From NCBI GenBank assembly GCA_022511225.1, contig JAFLRZ010000011.1:1-64000 (forward strand): 64,000 bases of DNA, in the 5' to 3' direction. Positions within the stretch are counted from its first letter, which is position 1. Each line of letters starts with the position of its first letter. Position numbers and translations under genes: made by a program. The notes beneath the pieces are model-generated. The model saw only the letters and a list, made by a program, of their open reading frames with translations, was not told the origin of the DNA and did not search any database. This DNA is from Eubacterium sp. Lineage in GTDB: Bacteria > Bacillota > Clostridia > Oscillospirales > Acutalibacteraceae. Shown here one piece after another: positions 1-13,251 of this stretch.

Positions 1-51
1 CCTTAAATGACGGAGTCAGAGTCCGGAGTGTTACCGTTACACTATACCTCT
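1..51 (-). tRNA. tRNA-Gln (anticodon CTG), 3' part cut by the window edge
   Basis: On the minus strand the first 51 bases fold as the 5' two-thirds of a tRNA: a 7-base acceptor strand, T8, a D arm with the GG pair, and an anticodon arm of the form CGGA-CTCTGAC-TCCG. With T33 before it the anticodon is CTG, which reads Gln. The T arm and 3' acceptor strand lie beyond position 1. The match to the usual bacterial Gln tRNA layout, including TCCGTCA after the anticodon loop, is strong. It may be the first member of a tRNA cluster. Confidence 0.85.
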
Positions 52-99
52 ATATATATTCAGCAACAAGAATGAGCTGTCATTGCTTATTGCTGAATA

Positions 100-128
100 A
101 TATTATCATAAATTATTAAATATGTCAA
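100..128 (-). promoter_or_regulatory. Sigma-A type promoter of the tRNA gene
   Basis: Reading the minus strand there is TTGACA, a 17-base spacer and TAATAT, about 45 bases before the first base of the tRNA. The -35 is a perfect match and the spacing is ideal. No other gene starts downstream on this strand within the window. Confidence 0.7.
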
Positions 129-145
129 TAGTATATGCGGATTTT

Positions 146-1426
146 TTATTGAATTAACAATTCAACGCTTTCTTCGATAAGGTCGAAGAATTTTTCTATT
201 ATTCTTTTATCCTCATCATTACCGCGGCAGCACATTGAAATAGTAAGCTCCTTACGAACGGATGTTACTGAAAGCAGAGCATAAGGCTTATACTTTACGG
301 CTCCGCTCATAAAGCCATCAGTCGGCTCATTGCCTGCAAGTGCGAGCTTATCGACCTCAAGAATACCTATATTACTCATTGCGAGAAGCGGATTTGCATA
401 GCCGATTTTTATAACCTCCTCAGAAGCTGCGAGAGGCATAATCCTATATCCCAAGGAAAGAAGCGGCAAACCGTGAAGGCCGATAAACCTGTCCTCTTTA
501 AACTGATTTGAGGAAAAGACAACGTAATTCAGAGTATCAAAAATTGTTTTGCCTCTCTGCGGAACACGGCACTGCATCCAAGCCGTATGATTTGTAACGC
601 CTTGACCGTCCGTACCCTTAAGATGTCTTCTTAAGTCAACAGCACAGGAAATTGAAACGCTTTCGCTATTGTCAAAATCTGCAAGCTCGTAAAGTGCATA
701 AAAATACGCAGTAAGCATCATATCGTTGATAGTAGCGCCGTATTTCTTGCCTGCCTTACGAAGCAAATCGAACTTTTCGGCAGAAATTTTGCGTTTTGCA
801 ATAAATGACTTATCCGTAATACTGTCCGGTGAAAACGGAAAGCCGTGGTTGTCCTTAGTATTAACATTCTTATAAAGGCTTTTTGCCATTCGCTTTTCGC
901 CTGATGAGAAATCCTCATATACAGATTCAAAAGAACGTGTACCCGTACGAAGGTCAATAGGGCTGACGTTGCTCTCAACGAAGTCGCTATAGTTTTTGCA
1001 AAGTGCCTTCATAAAATATTTAAGGTCGCCGCCGTCCATACACATATGATTTTCAACAATACAGAGTACGGATTCGCCCTCGCATCTGAATACTGCGACC
1101 TGCATCTGAATCTTTGCATCAGGCGGAATGTACTGAACGAGGAAGGTGTTAATCTCGCTATCAAGCTCTTCCCTTGTGACGTCCTTAACAGTCAGAATAT
1201 CGTCAACATCGTAGTCATTAATTGTCCAGTACGGCTCAATTCTGTTATCTGTAAATGAAGAATGAAGCACCGGTGCCTTTTCAAAAAAGCATACAAGTAC
1301 TGTCTTAAGCGCTTCAATATCAATTTCGTAATCGTAGCGAAGCTCTACGTGAACCATTCGGTCATTGTAATCACGAAAAAGATAGTGCATTTTATCCCAA
1401 AGCTCTGCGTTTAGCTTTCTTTCCAT
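146..1426 (-). CDS. Stand-alone condensation-domain / acyltransferase-like protein
   Basis: A 426-residue soluble protein of the chloramphenicol-acetyltransferase-like fold shared by NRPS condensation domains and alcohol acetyltransferases (COG4908-type). The active-site motif is visible around residues 127-133 as HMCMDGG, matching HxxxDG with its catalytic His. A second family region with an SCAVDLR stretch lies near residue 260. There are no adenylation or carrier domains, so it acts alone, presumably joining an acyl or aminoacyl donor to an unknown acceptor. The gene overlaps the preceding membrane-protein gene by 16 bases, so the two are translationally linked. The substrate cannot be read from the sequence. 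Confidence 0.75.
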   Translation of the reverse strand: MERKLNAELWDKMHYLFRDYNDRMVHVELRYDYEIDIEALKTVLVCFFEKAPVLHSSFTDNRIEPYWTINDYDVDDILTVKDVTREELDSEINTFLVQYIPPDAKIQMQVAVFRCEGESVLCIVENHMCMDGGDLKYFMKALCKNYSDFVESNVSPIDLRTGTRSFESVYEDFSSGEKRMAKSLYKNVNTKDNHGFPFSPDSITDKSFIAKRKISAEKFDLLRKAGKKYGATINDMMLTAYFYALYELADFDNSESVSISCAVDLRRHLKGTDGQGVTNHTAWMQCRVPQRGKTIFDTLNYVVFSSNQFKEDRFIGLHGLPLLSLGYRIMPLAASEEVIKIGYANPLLAMSNIGILEVDKLALAGNEPTDGFMSGAVKYKPYALLSVTSVRKELTISMCCRGNDEDKRIIEKFFDLIEESVELLIQ

Positions 1427-2217
1427 GTATCAATAACCTCCATCTTATGTTTGTTGTTATTGTAGAGTGCTGCTAAGATAATAACAAAATCAAGAATAAG
1501 TGAGAAAATAATTAAAAGCCATCCTGTATTCCACGCAATAATTGCGCCTGCTGAAAGAATAATATAAAGCATTATCGTTACAACAGGGATATATACAAGT
1601 ACGTTTATGATTGCAAGCTTTCGCTTTGTTGCAACAGCAAATACTGCATCACCTATAAACATAGATGCAACACCTGCAATAAGAATCAGCCAGCCTAACG
1701 GATTGTCTAATAATATGCGGACAACAAGGAATATCGCAACTGATAATACCATAATGCCGCCTGCCAAAAACATTCGTGCAAAAATGTGAAAAATCTTTTT
1801 GAGAGTAAGAATTTTTCTTATTGCGATATGAAAAAGATATATTACCCACAAAAGTATTCCGTCAACTACGATAAGCCATGTCTCTGACCATTTTTGCGTT
1901 AAAAAGCTTATGCCGAGAAAGGCAATCAAAAGGCAAAGTATATAGATAATTGAGCCGGCAAAATTCAGAATCAGTCTTCTTTTCGTTCTGTCATGCGCAG
2001 TTTGCTCAACCTTGAATTTCTTAAAATCAGCCTCAAGATTAGGATATTCACTTATAACAAGATCTGTGATAACTTTTGTATTTGTTATACCTCGCTTCAT
2101 AACCTCGCTATAGCGTGAATTCATTTCCTCAAGAACGTGACGCTTGAATTTATAGAGAAGCTCGTTATTCTTCTGCGGTGGTAATTCGCTGTCAATATAC
2201 TTTATGAATTGCTCCAT
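1411..2217 (-). CDS. Multi-spanning membrane protein with N-terminal helical domain
   Basis: A 268-residue protein with a soluble, charged N-terminal helical part of about 80 residues followed by six to seven hydrophobic segments. The N-terminal part resembles the permease-prefix or DUF1700-like helical domains found on small Firmicute membrane proteins; this is a resemblance only. The start at 2217 is chosen because GGAGGA sits just upstream of this ATG; a longer open frame to 2280 has no ribosome site. It is co-transcribed with, and overlaps, the condensation-domain gene. Function unknown. Confidence 0.6.
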   Translation of the reverse strand: MEQFIKYIDSELPPQKNNELLYKFKRHVLEEMNSRYSEVMKRGITNTKVITDLVISEYPNLEADFKKFKVEQTAHDRTKRRLILNFAGSIIYILCLLIAFLGISFLTQKWSETWLIVVDGILLWVIYLFHIAIRKILTLKKIFHIFARMFLAGGIMVLSVAIFLVVRILLDNPLGWLILIAGVASMFIGDAVFAVATKRKLAIINVLVYIPVVTIMLYIILSAGAIIAWNTGWLLIIFSLILDFVIILAALYNNNKHKMEVIDTWKES

Positions 2218-2318
2218 AATTCCTCCAAGATAATTAATAATGTGCAAGGGTAGTTTAACATATTTACGGTAATAAAACAATACAGAGTGTGTTAAATAAA
2301 TGTTAAATAAATGTAATA

Positions 2319-5300
2319 TCAGCCCTCTGATTTTGCCTGCTGCATAATTTTAAGAACTTCTGACATCGTTTCAAGATTTGAAAGCTCTAATCCAAGCTTA
2401 ACGGCAATATACGGACGCTTGCCTGCCGAAAGGGTTACTTTGCCCTTCATAAAGGCATTTAGTATTGCAACTGTTCTGAGGTCAGGCTCAGGCATATAAA
2501 AGAGAAGTGAGCCGTTTCGCTGAACTATATCCGTAATGCCAAGGCTTACTGCCTGATTGCGAAGCAGTGCAATCTCCACAAGTCCCCATACTGCTGCAGG
2601 AGGCTTGCCGAAGCGGTCATTAAGCTCGTCGAGAACGTCATTTGCATCAGCATCATTTTTAATATTTGCAATTCGCTTATATACTTCAAGGCGCTGAGAG
2701 GTTGACTGAATATACTCATCTGAAATGTGAGCATCAATCGCAATATCAATAAGACATTCTTTTTCCTTTTCAAGCTCCTCGTCAGTGATTTCCCCTCGCT
2801 CAAGCGCAACTGCCTCTTCAAGAATTTTAAGGTACATATCATAGCCGACAGCCTCCATATGGCCGTGCTGTCTGTTGCCAAGAAGAGATCCTGCACCACG
2901 GATTTCGAGATCTCGCATTGCAATTTTAAATCCTGACCCGAACTCGGTATACTCCCTGATAGCCTCAAGCCTACGCGAAGCAATATCCGTAAGCTCCTTA
3001 CCTCGTGTAAAGGTGAAATATGCATACGCTCTTCTTGAGGAACGCCCCACTCTGCCACGAATCTGATGAAGCTGAGCAAGTCCGAGCCTGTCGGCATTTT
3101 CAATGATAAGAGTATTGCAGTTAGGCACGTCAACACCGGTTTCAATAATAGTCGTGCACACAAGTACATCAAGCTCGCCGTCAAGAAGCTGTTTCCACAC
3201 CTTTGAAAGCTGTTGCTCTGTCATCTGACCGTGTGCAATTCCTACAGTGGCATCAGGCAGCGATTTCTTTATCTGCAAAGCCTTGTGCTCGATGGTTTCA
3301 ACACTGTTATGAAGATAATAGCACTGACCTCCTCTGTTAATCTCCCTTTCCATAGCCTCGATAACTATCTCGTTATCGTACTCAACTACGTAGGTCTGTA
3401 CGGGATATCTCTCGCCCGGTGCTTCCTCGATAAGGCTCATATCTCTGATACCGCTCATCGCCATATTAAGCGTTCTCGGAATAGGTGTTGCAGACAGGGT
3501 GAGCACGTCGATTTTCGGAAATTTCTCCTTGATTTTTTCCTTTTGTGCAACACCGAAGCGCTGTTCCTCGTCAACAATCAGAAGTCCGAGATCCTTGAAG
3601 TGAATATCCTTTCCGAGAAGCTTATGAGTGCCAACAAGCAAGTCAACGTTACCGTCAGCAAGTCTTTTGATAATCTCCTTCTGCTTTGAAGCATGAACAA
3701 AGCGCGAAAGCATTTCAACGTTTACAGGATAAGGTTCTAACCTTTTCAGAGCCGTCTGGAAGTGCTGCATAGCAAGAACAGTAGTCGGCACAAGAATTGC
3801 ACACTGCTTGCCGTCTCCTATACACTTGAACACTGCGCGCATTGCTACTTCGGTTTTGCCGAAGCCGACGTCACCACAGAGAAGTCTGTCCATTGGTGAC
3901 GGCTTTTCCATATCCTTTTTTATTTCTTCACTGCAGCGAAGCTGGTCGTCTGTTTCCTCATATTCAAAGCGAAGTTCAAAATCACGCTGTAAATCCGTAT
4001 CTTCACTGAAGGCATAGCCCTTTGTGCTCATTCGTTTTGCGTAAAGAGCGATAAGCTCCTTAGCCATATCCTTAACTGCCGCACGAACCTTTGCTTTAGT
4101 CTTTTTCCATTCGCCTGAGCCGAGTCGGTTAATCTTAACCCTTGTATCCTCTTTAGGACCGATATATTTTGAAATCAAATCAAGCTGTGTTACGGGAACG
4201 TAAAGAGTGTCACCCTTAGCATAGCTTATTTTAATATAATCCTTTTTTACCTTGTCAAGCTCAAGATTATGAATACCCTCAAAAATTCCGATTCCGTGAA
4301 CGTTGTGAACAACATAGTCGCCCACATAAAGCTCGTCAAGAGAGTGAATTGCATTTTCACGCTTAACCTTTTTAGGCTTTTTGCTTGCCTGAGAGGTTTT
4401 TGAATGGGTAATTACTGCAAGCTTTATTTCGGAAAACTGAAATCCTGCAGGAAGCGTACCGCAGATTACGTTTATCATCTTAGGCTGAAATGATGCAGGA
4501 CGCTTTTCAAACATCACGGCATCATAGCCCATTTCAATAATATCATTGCAGAGAGCCTTTGCGCCTCTTACCGTACCTGCCATAATGCAGACGGTATATC
4601 CGCCCTTAACAAGACCGAACAGATCCTCCTTAAGCTGCGTGAGCGTACCAGTCCACGCGTTAAAGCTCTGAACGGCAAAATTTGCAAGATGCCTTACGGG
4701 AGTGTCGAAGCTTCCCCTTGGCAGAGAATCCATATATATAGCACATTTTTTGTCATATATATCTGTCAGCTCATCAAATGAAAGGCTGAATTTATCAAGT
4801 CCTTTGCAGAGAGTACCGTCCTCCACAAACCATTTAAGGTCCTCGAGGTTGAGCCGCTCCTGCTTTTTGACCTTTTCCTTAACTCTTGCGCTTTCAACGA
4901 CAAAAAGTCTGCCGTCAAAATAATCAAACACACCGTTTGAGTCATAGCACAGGGGCATATACTTATCAAGGCAGTTGATATGCTGACCCTGTCTGAGCTT
5001 ATCTGAATCCGCATAAAGCTTTTCTCTCGCCTTTATTGCCTTGCCCTTAAGCGATTTTGCAACCTTGTCAATCAAGTCTGCAAGCTTATTTCTGTCATCA
5101 ACAAGCATCTCTGTTGCCGGTGTAATTTTTATGCTGTCGGTCTGTGTAGTTCGCCTTTGAGTGTATAAGTCAAAGGAGCTGATTGTGTCAACAGTATCTC
5201 CCCAAAGCTCAATTCTTACCGGCTCATCAAGGTATGGCGGGAAGATGTCAATAATACCGCCGCGAACGGCAAACTGGCTCGTACCGTCAACCTGATCAAA

Positions 5301-5783
5301 TCTTGAATAGCCTGCTGCGACAAGTCTGTTTTCAAGCTTTGAAACGTCTATCTCGTCATCCTTTTTGATAGAAAAGCTATATTCCGTCAGCTTTTCAGGC
5401 GGCATAGTATACTGGCACGCTGCGTTTGCAGACATAACTACGGCGCTGTAGTCACCCTGAAGAATACGCGACAGCACACCGAGCCTTATATGCTCATACT
5501 CACGGCTTACACCTGCAACCTCAACAAAGGTAAATTCCCTTGACGGATAGAGGAGCACACCGTCCTGAAGCTCTGAAAGAGTTTCGTGTATTTTTACTGC
5601 TGACGCTTCGTCAGGCGTTATTACAAAAGCTTTTTCTCCTCTTTCGCAGATAGTGTGAATCAAAAAGCATTTTGTAATATCGGAAAGACCTATAGCCCCA
5701 ACAGGAGCGGATAGGGTATCTATACTCCTGATGAGGCCTTTTAATGCATTACTCTTATTAAATTCATTTGAAAAGCAGGACAT
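2319..5783 (-). CDS. mfd: Transcription-repair coupling factor Mfd
   Basis: A 1154-residue protein, normal length for Mfd, the ATPase that removes RNA polymerase stalled at DNA lesions and recruits UvrA. The UvrB-like N-terminal module covers about residues 1-350. The CarD-like RNA-polymerase-interaction domain is at about 485-555 (VGDYVVHNVHGIG). The RecG-like translocase follows, with Walker A GDVGFGKTE near 635, DEEQRFGV near 739 and the Mfd-specific C-terminal domain at the end. It lies directly downstream of pth (15-base gap), the usual Firmicute pairing, so the two are probably one transcript. No key motif is missing. Confidence 0.97.
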   Translation of the reverse strand: MSCFSNEFNKSNALKGLIRSIDTLSAPVGAIGLSDITKCFLIHTICERGEKAFVITPDEASAVKIHETLSELQDGVLLYPSREFTFVEVAGVSREYEHIRLGVLSRILQGDYSAVVMSANAACQYTMPPEKLTEYSFSIKKDDEIDVSKLENRLVAAGYSRFDQVDGTSQFAVRGGIIDIFPPYLDEPVRIELWGDTVDTISSFDLYTQRRTTQTDSIKITPATEMLVDDRNKLADLIDKVAKSLKGKAIKAREKLYADSDKLRQGQHINCLDKYMPLCYDSNGVFDYFDGRLFVVESARVKEKVKKQERLNLEDLKWFVEDGTLCKGLDKFSLSFDELTDIYDKKCAIYMDSLPRGSFDTPVRHLANFAVQSFNAWTGTLTQLKEDLFGLVKGGYTVCIMAGTVRGAKALCNDIIEMGYDAVMFEKRPASFQPKMINVICGTLPAGFQFSEIKLAVITHSKTSQASKKPKKVKRENAIHSLDELYVGDYVVHNVHGIGIFEGIHNLELDKVKKDYIKISYAKGDTLYVPVTQLDLISKYIGPKEDTRVKINRLGSGEWKKTKAKVRAAVKDMAKELIALYAKRMSTKGYAFSEDTDLQRDFELRFEYEETDDQLRCSEEIKKDMEKPSPMDRLLCGDVGFGKTEVAMRAVFKCIGDGKQCAILVPTTVLAMQHFQTALKRLEPYPVNVEMLSRFVHASKQKEIIKRLADGNVDLLVGTHKLLGKDIHFKDLGLLIVDEEQRFGVAQKEKIKEKFPKIDVLTLSATPIPRTLNMAMSGIRDMSLIEEAPGERYPVQTYVVEYDNEIVIEAMEREINRGGQCYYLHNSVETIEHKALQIKKSLPDATVGIAHGQMTEQQLSKVWKQLLDGELDVLVCTTIIETGVDVPNCNTLIIENADRLGLAQLHQIRGRVGRSSRRAYAYFTFTRGKELTDIASRRLEAIREYTEFGSGFKIAMRDLEIRGAGSLLGNRQHGHMEAVGYDMYLKILEEAVALERGEITDEELEKEKECLIDIAIDAHISDEYIQSTSQRLEVYKRIANIKNDADANDVLDELNDRFGKPPAAVWGLVEIALLRNQAVSLGITDIVQRNGSLLFYMPEPDLRTVAILNAFMKGKVTLSAGKRPYIAVKLGLELSNLETMSEVLKIMQQAKSEG

Positions 5784-5798
5784 AAATTATCTGCCCCC

Positions 5799-6395
5799 TT
5801 ACGAGTTAAAAAGGTTCATTGCCCTGTCAATATCATCATCTGCAATAAGGCGAACTGCCTTTGTAGTGTTTTCAAGTGCTGTCTTTAAAGCTCCTTGCTC
5901 GTCCTTAGGGAATTTACCAAGCACCCAGCTTACAAGGTCGTATTCCGGAGTCGGCTTCTTGCCAACACCGATTTTTACTCTCGGGAAATTTTCGCTTCCA
6001 AGATGTGATATTATACTCTTGATTCCGTTATGACCGCCTGCTGAGCCTTTTCTGCGAATTCGTATCTGCCCGACGTCAAGCGAAATATCGTCAAATACTA
6101 TTATAACGTTTTCAGCAGGAATTTTATAAAACTTTGCGGCTTCGGCAACTGCTTCACCGCTGTTATTCATCATTGTCTGCGGCTTCATAATAAGACAACG
6201 CTTGCCTGCAATAGTAACATCGCTGATAAGGGAATGAAACTTAAGCTTTTTGATATTCACGTTTTCCTCTATTGCAAACAAATCCATAGCAAGAAAGCCT
6301 GCATTGTGCCTCGTCATTTCGTACTTTGCACCGGGATTTCCGAGCCCTGCGATAATATAATCGTAGGCAGAATTACTTTTCTTCAAGTGAAACAT
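5799..6395 (-). CDS. pth: Peptidyl-tRNA hydrolase
   Basis: A 198-residue enzyme that releases peptides from peptidyl-tRNA that has dropped off the ribosome. The family signatures are clear: GLGNPGAKYEMTRHNAGF near the N-terminus with the catalytic His, KPQTMMNNSG, and FDDISLDVGQIRIRRKG followed by SAGGHNGI. The gene overlaps the end of the CBS-domain gene by 23 bases. AAGGA about 8 bases before the ATG at 6395 supports this start. About ten extra residues precede the usual family start. Confidence 0.96.
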   Translation of the reverse strand: MFHLKKSNSAYDYIIAGLGNPGAKYEMTRHNAGFLAMDLFAIEENVNIKKLKFHSLISDVTIAGKRCLIMKPQTMMNNSGEAVAEAAKFYKIPAENVIIVFDDISLDVGQIRIRRKGSAGGHNGIKSIISHLGSENFPRVKIGVGKKPTPEYDLVSWVLGKFPKDEQGALKTALENTTKAVRLIADDDIDRAMNLFNS

Positions 6396-7644
6396 TGCTT
6401 TTATCCTTAACTGTTATTTTTATATCCTGTGCCCTTCTGCCGTCAACTGTCAGCACAAGAGCCGTGAACTCGTCGGTTTCAAAATAATCGTCAACCTCGG
6501 GGATTTTATCAATATTCTGCATTACCCAGCCGTTGACTGTGGAAATTTCCTTTTCTTCCTTATAGATTTTGAAATAATCATAAAAATCGTAAATCGAGGT
6601 ACTGCCCTGAACGATAAACTCATTGGCACCTGATTTTACAATATCGTGCTCTACAACGTCATGCTCGTCCCAGATTTCTCCTACAAGCTCCTCCAATATA
6701 TCCTCAAGTGTAACTATTCCCTCTGTACCGCCGAATTCGTCAATTACGACGGCAAGGTGGGTTTTATTTTTTTGAAACAGCCTTAAAAGCTTTGAAATTT
6801 TTGTATCGGGCGACACAAACGGAACAGGCTTTAAAACTGTTCGTATTGATTTGAGATGCCTCTTCTTTGCAGACTGAAAGTCTCTTTCGTGAATTACACC
6901 AACTATATTGTCTATATCGCCTATATAAACAGGCAGACGGCTGAAGTTTGTTCTGTTGAACACTCTTTCTATCTCGCTTAAAGGTGCATATTTGTCTATA
7001 GCCTCGACGTCAACCCTCGGTACGAGAATATCACTTACGTCTATATCATCAAATTCTATTGAAGAGTGAATAAGCTCGCTTTCGTTTTCATCAATTTCAC
7101 CGCCGGTATGAGCCTCGTCAACGTACGTTTTAAGCTCCTCTTCCGTCACGGTGTCCGCTCCGCCTGTCTTAAAAACCTTATTCATCAGAAGCTTCCAACC
7201 CTTGAAAACCATATTGAGCGGAGAAAAAATAATGATGAAAAATTTAATAATCGGAGAAATAACAATTACTACACTTTCAGCCTTTTCCTTGGCAAAATTC
7301 TTTGGCGTAATTTCGCCGAAAATCAGCACAACTACGGTCATTACGACAGTTGATACGGTAGCACCCAAGTCACTGTTGTCGCCGAGTATGCCTGTAAAAA
7401 ACAGCGTTGCAATTGACGTGCAGGCGATGTTTACGATATTGTTGCCTATAAGCACTGTTGAAAGCACAACGTCATATTTTTCCGACAGCTCAAGTGCTCT
7501 TTCGATGCCCTTGTTTGACTTGCCATCGCGTTTCATCGCCTTAAGCTTTACTCGGTTAAGCGAAGAAAACGCAGTTTCTGCACCAGAAAAAAAGGCACTG
7601 AACAAGACGAGTATTATCATTACCATAAGTAATGGTGTGTTCAT
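6373..7644 (-). CDS. CNNM/CorC (HlyC) family membrane protein with CBS pair
   Basis: A 423-residue protein with the architecture of the hemolysin-C / CorC / CNNM family. An N-terminal DUF21 transmembrane domain (about 1-180, with FSGAETAFSSLNRVKLK near the start) is followed by a pair of CBS domains (about 200-325) and a C-terminal CorC_HlyC domain (about 340-415). Family members are linked to Mg2+ or Co2+ efflux and resistance; the exact ion here is inferred only from the family. GGAGGATGTT precedes the ATG. It heads the pth-mfd unit by overlap, so all three are likely co-transcribed. Confidence 0.88.
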   Translation of the reverse strand: MNTPLLMVMIILVLFSAFFSGAETAFSSLNRVKLKAMKRDGKSNKGIERALELSEKYDVVLSTVLIGNNIVNIACTSIATLFFTGILGDNSDLGATVSTVVMTVVVLIFGEITPKNFAKEKAESVVIVISPIIKFFIIIFSPLNMVFKGWKLLMNKVFKTGGADTVTEEELKTYVDEAHTGGEIDENESELIHSSIEFDDIDVSDILVPRVDVEAIDKYAPLSEIERVFNRTNFSRLPVYIGDIDNIVGVIHERDFQSAKKRHLKSIRTVLKPVPFVSPDTKISKLLRLFQKNKTHLAVVIDEFGGTEGIVTLEDILEELVGEIWDEHDVVEHDIVKSGANEFIVQGSTSIYDFYDYFKIYKEEKEISTVNGWVMQNIDKIPEVDDYFETDEFTALVLTVDGRRAQDIKITVKDKSNVSLEEK

Positions 7645-7686
7645 AACATCCTCCGAGATTTTGAATTAACAAGAACTGAATACTAA

Positions 7687-7714
7687 GAAAGGCTGTCCGA
7701 AAGGGCAGCCTTCA
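7687..7714 (-). terminator. Intrinsic terminator after the radical SAM gene
   Basis: A ten-base-pair hairpin with a GAAA loop on the plus reading (AAGGCTGTCC / GGGCAGCCTT, one wobble pair) lies 15 bases past the radical SAM stop codon. On the minus strand the 3' arm is followed by a short T-rich stretch. It separates this gene from the CBS-pth-mfd unit. Confidence 0.75.
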
Positions 7715-7728
7715 TTCATAATATATTA

Positions 7729-9159
7729 TTACTCACCGGTTTTTTCAAACTCGGAAAATTCTCTTTCCTCGTCCGGCTTTTCGTAATTATACATATTTTC
7801 GTCCTTAACGTGCTTCGTGATGTACTCGTTTCTGTCAAACAGCTCATCAGCCTTGACCTTCCAAGCCTTTGCTGCGCTGATGGTTTTGTCGAAAAGATCG
7901 TTAGCAGATTCAGGATGCTGCATTTCTGTTGAATATGCACCTGTCTCGTTTACCATCTTGCTGATAGCACCTGGGTTATCAAGAACAGGACACGGACGAA
8001 GCATATTGTTAGAAAACGGCTGATTTCTCTTATATGCCATAAAGAGAGGGCTCTGAAGCGCGTCAAGCACTGAGCACTCCTTGATATTAACGTTTGAGTA
8101 ATGAACGAATGCACATGGCTCACAGTCACCGTTTGAGTTGATGTGGAAATAGTGGCGTCCGCCTGCGATACATCCCTGAACGTACTCGCCGTCATTCCAG
8201 AAATCAAGAGCGAATATAGCCTTAGTCTTTCTCCACTCGTGCATTTTTTTGTACATAGTTGCTCTTTGCTCAGGGCTTACCATAAGCTCGGTAACAGCTC
8301 CGTTACCTGTTGGCATATATGTAAAGAACCATGCAAACTTAACGCCCTGTTCAATAAGCCAATCCATATATTCATCTGATGAGAGAACGTCTGTATTTTT
8401 GCTTGTATAGCAAAGAGATGCACCAAACGGAATACCTCTGTCCTTAAGGCGTTTCATTGCCGCAGTACACTTGCTGAAGGTGCCTTCGCCTCTTCTGAAG
8501 TCGTTATCCTCCTCATATCCCTCGATTGAGAATGCAGGCAGGAAGTTGCCGACCTCGCCGATTTCATCAGCAAAGCTGTCATCAATAAGCGTACCGTTTG
8601 TAAAGCTCATAAATACGCAATCCGGATTCTCTCTGCAAAGGCGCATAAGGTCTGCCCTTCTGATTGTAGGCTCGCCGCCGGTGTAGAGATACATATACGT
8701 GCCAAGCTCCTTACCCTGACGGATGATTCTTGCAAGGTCATCATATGAAAGTGAGCTTTCGTGGCCGTATTCTGCTGCCCAGCATCCCTTGCACTTAAGG
8801 TTGCACGCAGCAGTAGGGTCCATAAGAATTGCCCACGGAACGTTACAGCCGTACTGTTCAATGCTCTTCATTCTTACTGAATAGCTGTTAATGGCAACGT
8901 TCATCATAGGTGGAATGAGCTTGTTGAGGACGTCCTCATTAATATCTTCAACAAGGCTTCTTGCAAACTGCATCCAGTTATTATCAGGATCATCCATTAC
9001 CTTATGAAGCCCTGCATATGTACTTCTGTTTACTCTTTTTACGTCAGCCTTTTCGAGCAGGCTTAAAATTTTTGGTGCGTTTTTGGTAAAATCTTTTCTT
9101 GCATATTTAACTGCGTGCTTAACAGCGATTGCAGAAATAGTGGCTTTTATAGATTTCAT
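7729..9159 (-). CDS. Radical SAM protein with extra C-terminal cysteines
   Basis: A 476-residue protein with a radical SAM core. The [4Fe-4S] motif CNLKCKGC is at about residues 122-129, after MDPTAA, and the glycine motif YTGGEPT follows. Past the core there are further Cys residues (GCIAGG, DCEPCAF, KEC, RPCPV), spaced like a SPASM or twitch auxiliary cluster domain. An N-terminal helical extension of about 100 residues precedes the core. The start at 9159 is preferred because AGAGGA lies 8 bases before this ATG; the upstream ATG at 9180 would place that site inside the gene. No precursor peptide or partner enzyme is adjacent, so the substrate is unknown. Confidence 0.85.
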   Translation of the reverse strand: MKSIKATISAIAVKHAVKYARKDFTKNAPKILSLLEKADVKRVNRSTYAGLHKVMDDPDNNWMQFARSLVEDINEDVLNKLIPPMMNVAINSYSVRMKSIEQYGCNVPWAILMDPTAACNLKCKGCWAAEYGHESSLSYDDLARIIRQGKELGTYMYLYTGGEPTIRRADLMRLCRENPDCVFMSFTNGTLIDDSFADEIGEVGNFLPAFSIEGYEEDNDFRRGEGTFSKCTAAMKRLKDRGIPFGASLCYTSKNTDVLSSDEYMDWLIEQGVKFAWFFTYMPTGNGAVTELMVSPEQRATMYKKMHEWRKTKAIFALDFWNDGEYVQGCIAGGRHYFHINSNGDCEPCAFVHYSNVNIKECSVLDALQSPLFMAYKRNQPFSNNMLRPCPVLDNPGAISKMVNETGAYSTEMQHPESANDLFDKTISAAKAWKVKADELFDRNEYITKHVKDENMYNYEKPDEEREFSEFEKTGE

Positions 9160-9218
9160 AGAAAGTCCTCTCTTACTCATCGTGCTAATATAAAACTATG
9201 TGACTTATAGCAAGATAA

Positions 9219-9247
9219 AATATATTACTTTTATATTAAAATGTCAA
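9219..9247 (-). promoter_or_regulatory. Promoter of the radical SAM gene
   Basis: The minus strand shows TTGACA, 17 bases, TATATT, ending about 60 bases before the chosen start codon. It lies between the lacZ stop and the radical SAM gene, so the latter can be expressed on its own. Confidence 0.65.
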
Positions 9248-9289
9248 GTTAAATTTATTTTAACAACGGACTGCAGTTTTGCTGCGCTC

Positions 9290-13020
<3,731 letters not shown>

Positions 13021-13090
13021 AATCTGATACCTGTTTATTCTCAATAGAGAATTACGAATAAAAGCTTATTACTCCCCATAATGACGTTTA

Positions 13091-13119
13091 ATTATATCAT
13101 AGATATTATAATTATGCAA
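13091..13119 (-). promoter_or_regulatory. Promoter of the sugar transferase (and possibly lacZ)
   Basis: The minus strand has TTGCAT, a 17-base spacer and TATAAT about 70 bases upstream of the sugar transferase ATG. The region is very AT-rich, so chance matches are likelier here. Confidence 0.5.
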
Positions 13120-13188
13120 TACAAATTATCTTATATGCTTTAAGGATAAAATAGCTGACATAATTTACAATTATTTTATATATTAGTA

Positions 13189-13217
13189 TTGCCAAATTGA
13201 ATTAGATTATATATAAT
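13189..13217 (+). promoter_or_regulatory. Promoter of the lipoprotein gene
   Basis: TTGCCA, 17 bases, TATAAT, ending 34 bases before the lipoprotein ATG. It is divergent from the sugar transferase promoter in the same 230-base intergenic space. Confidence 0.55.
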
Positions 13218-13251
13218 ATATAGTCAATGGTTAATATTTGGAGGATTTTAT

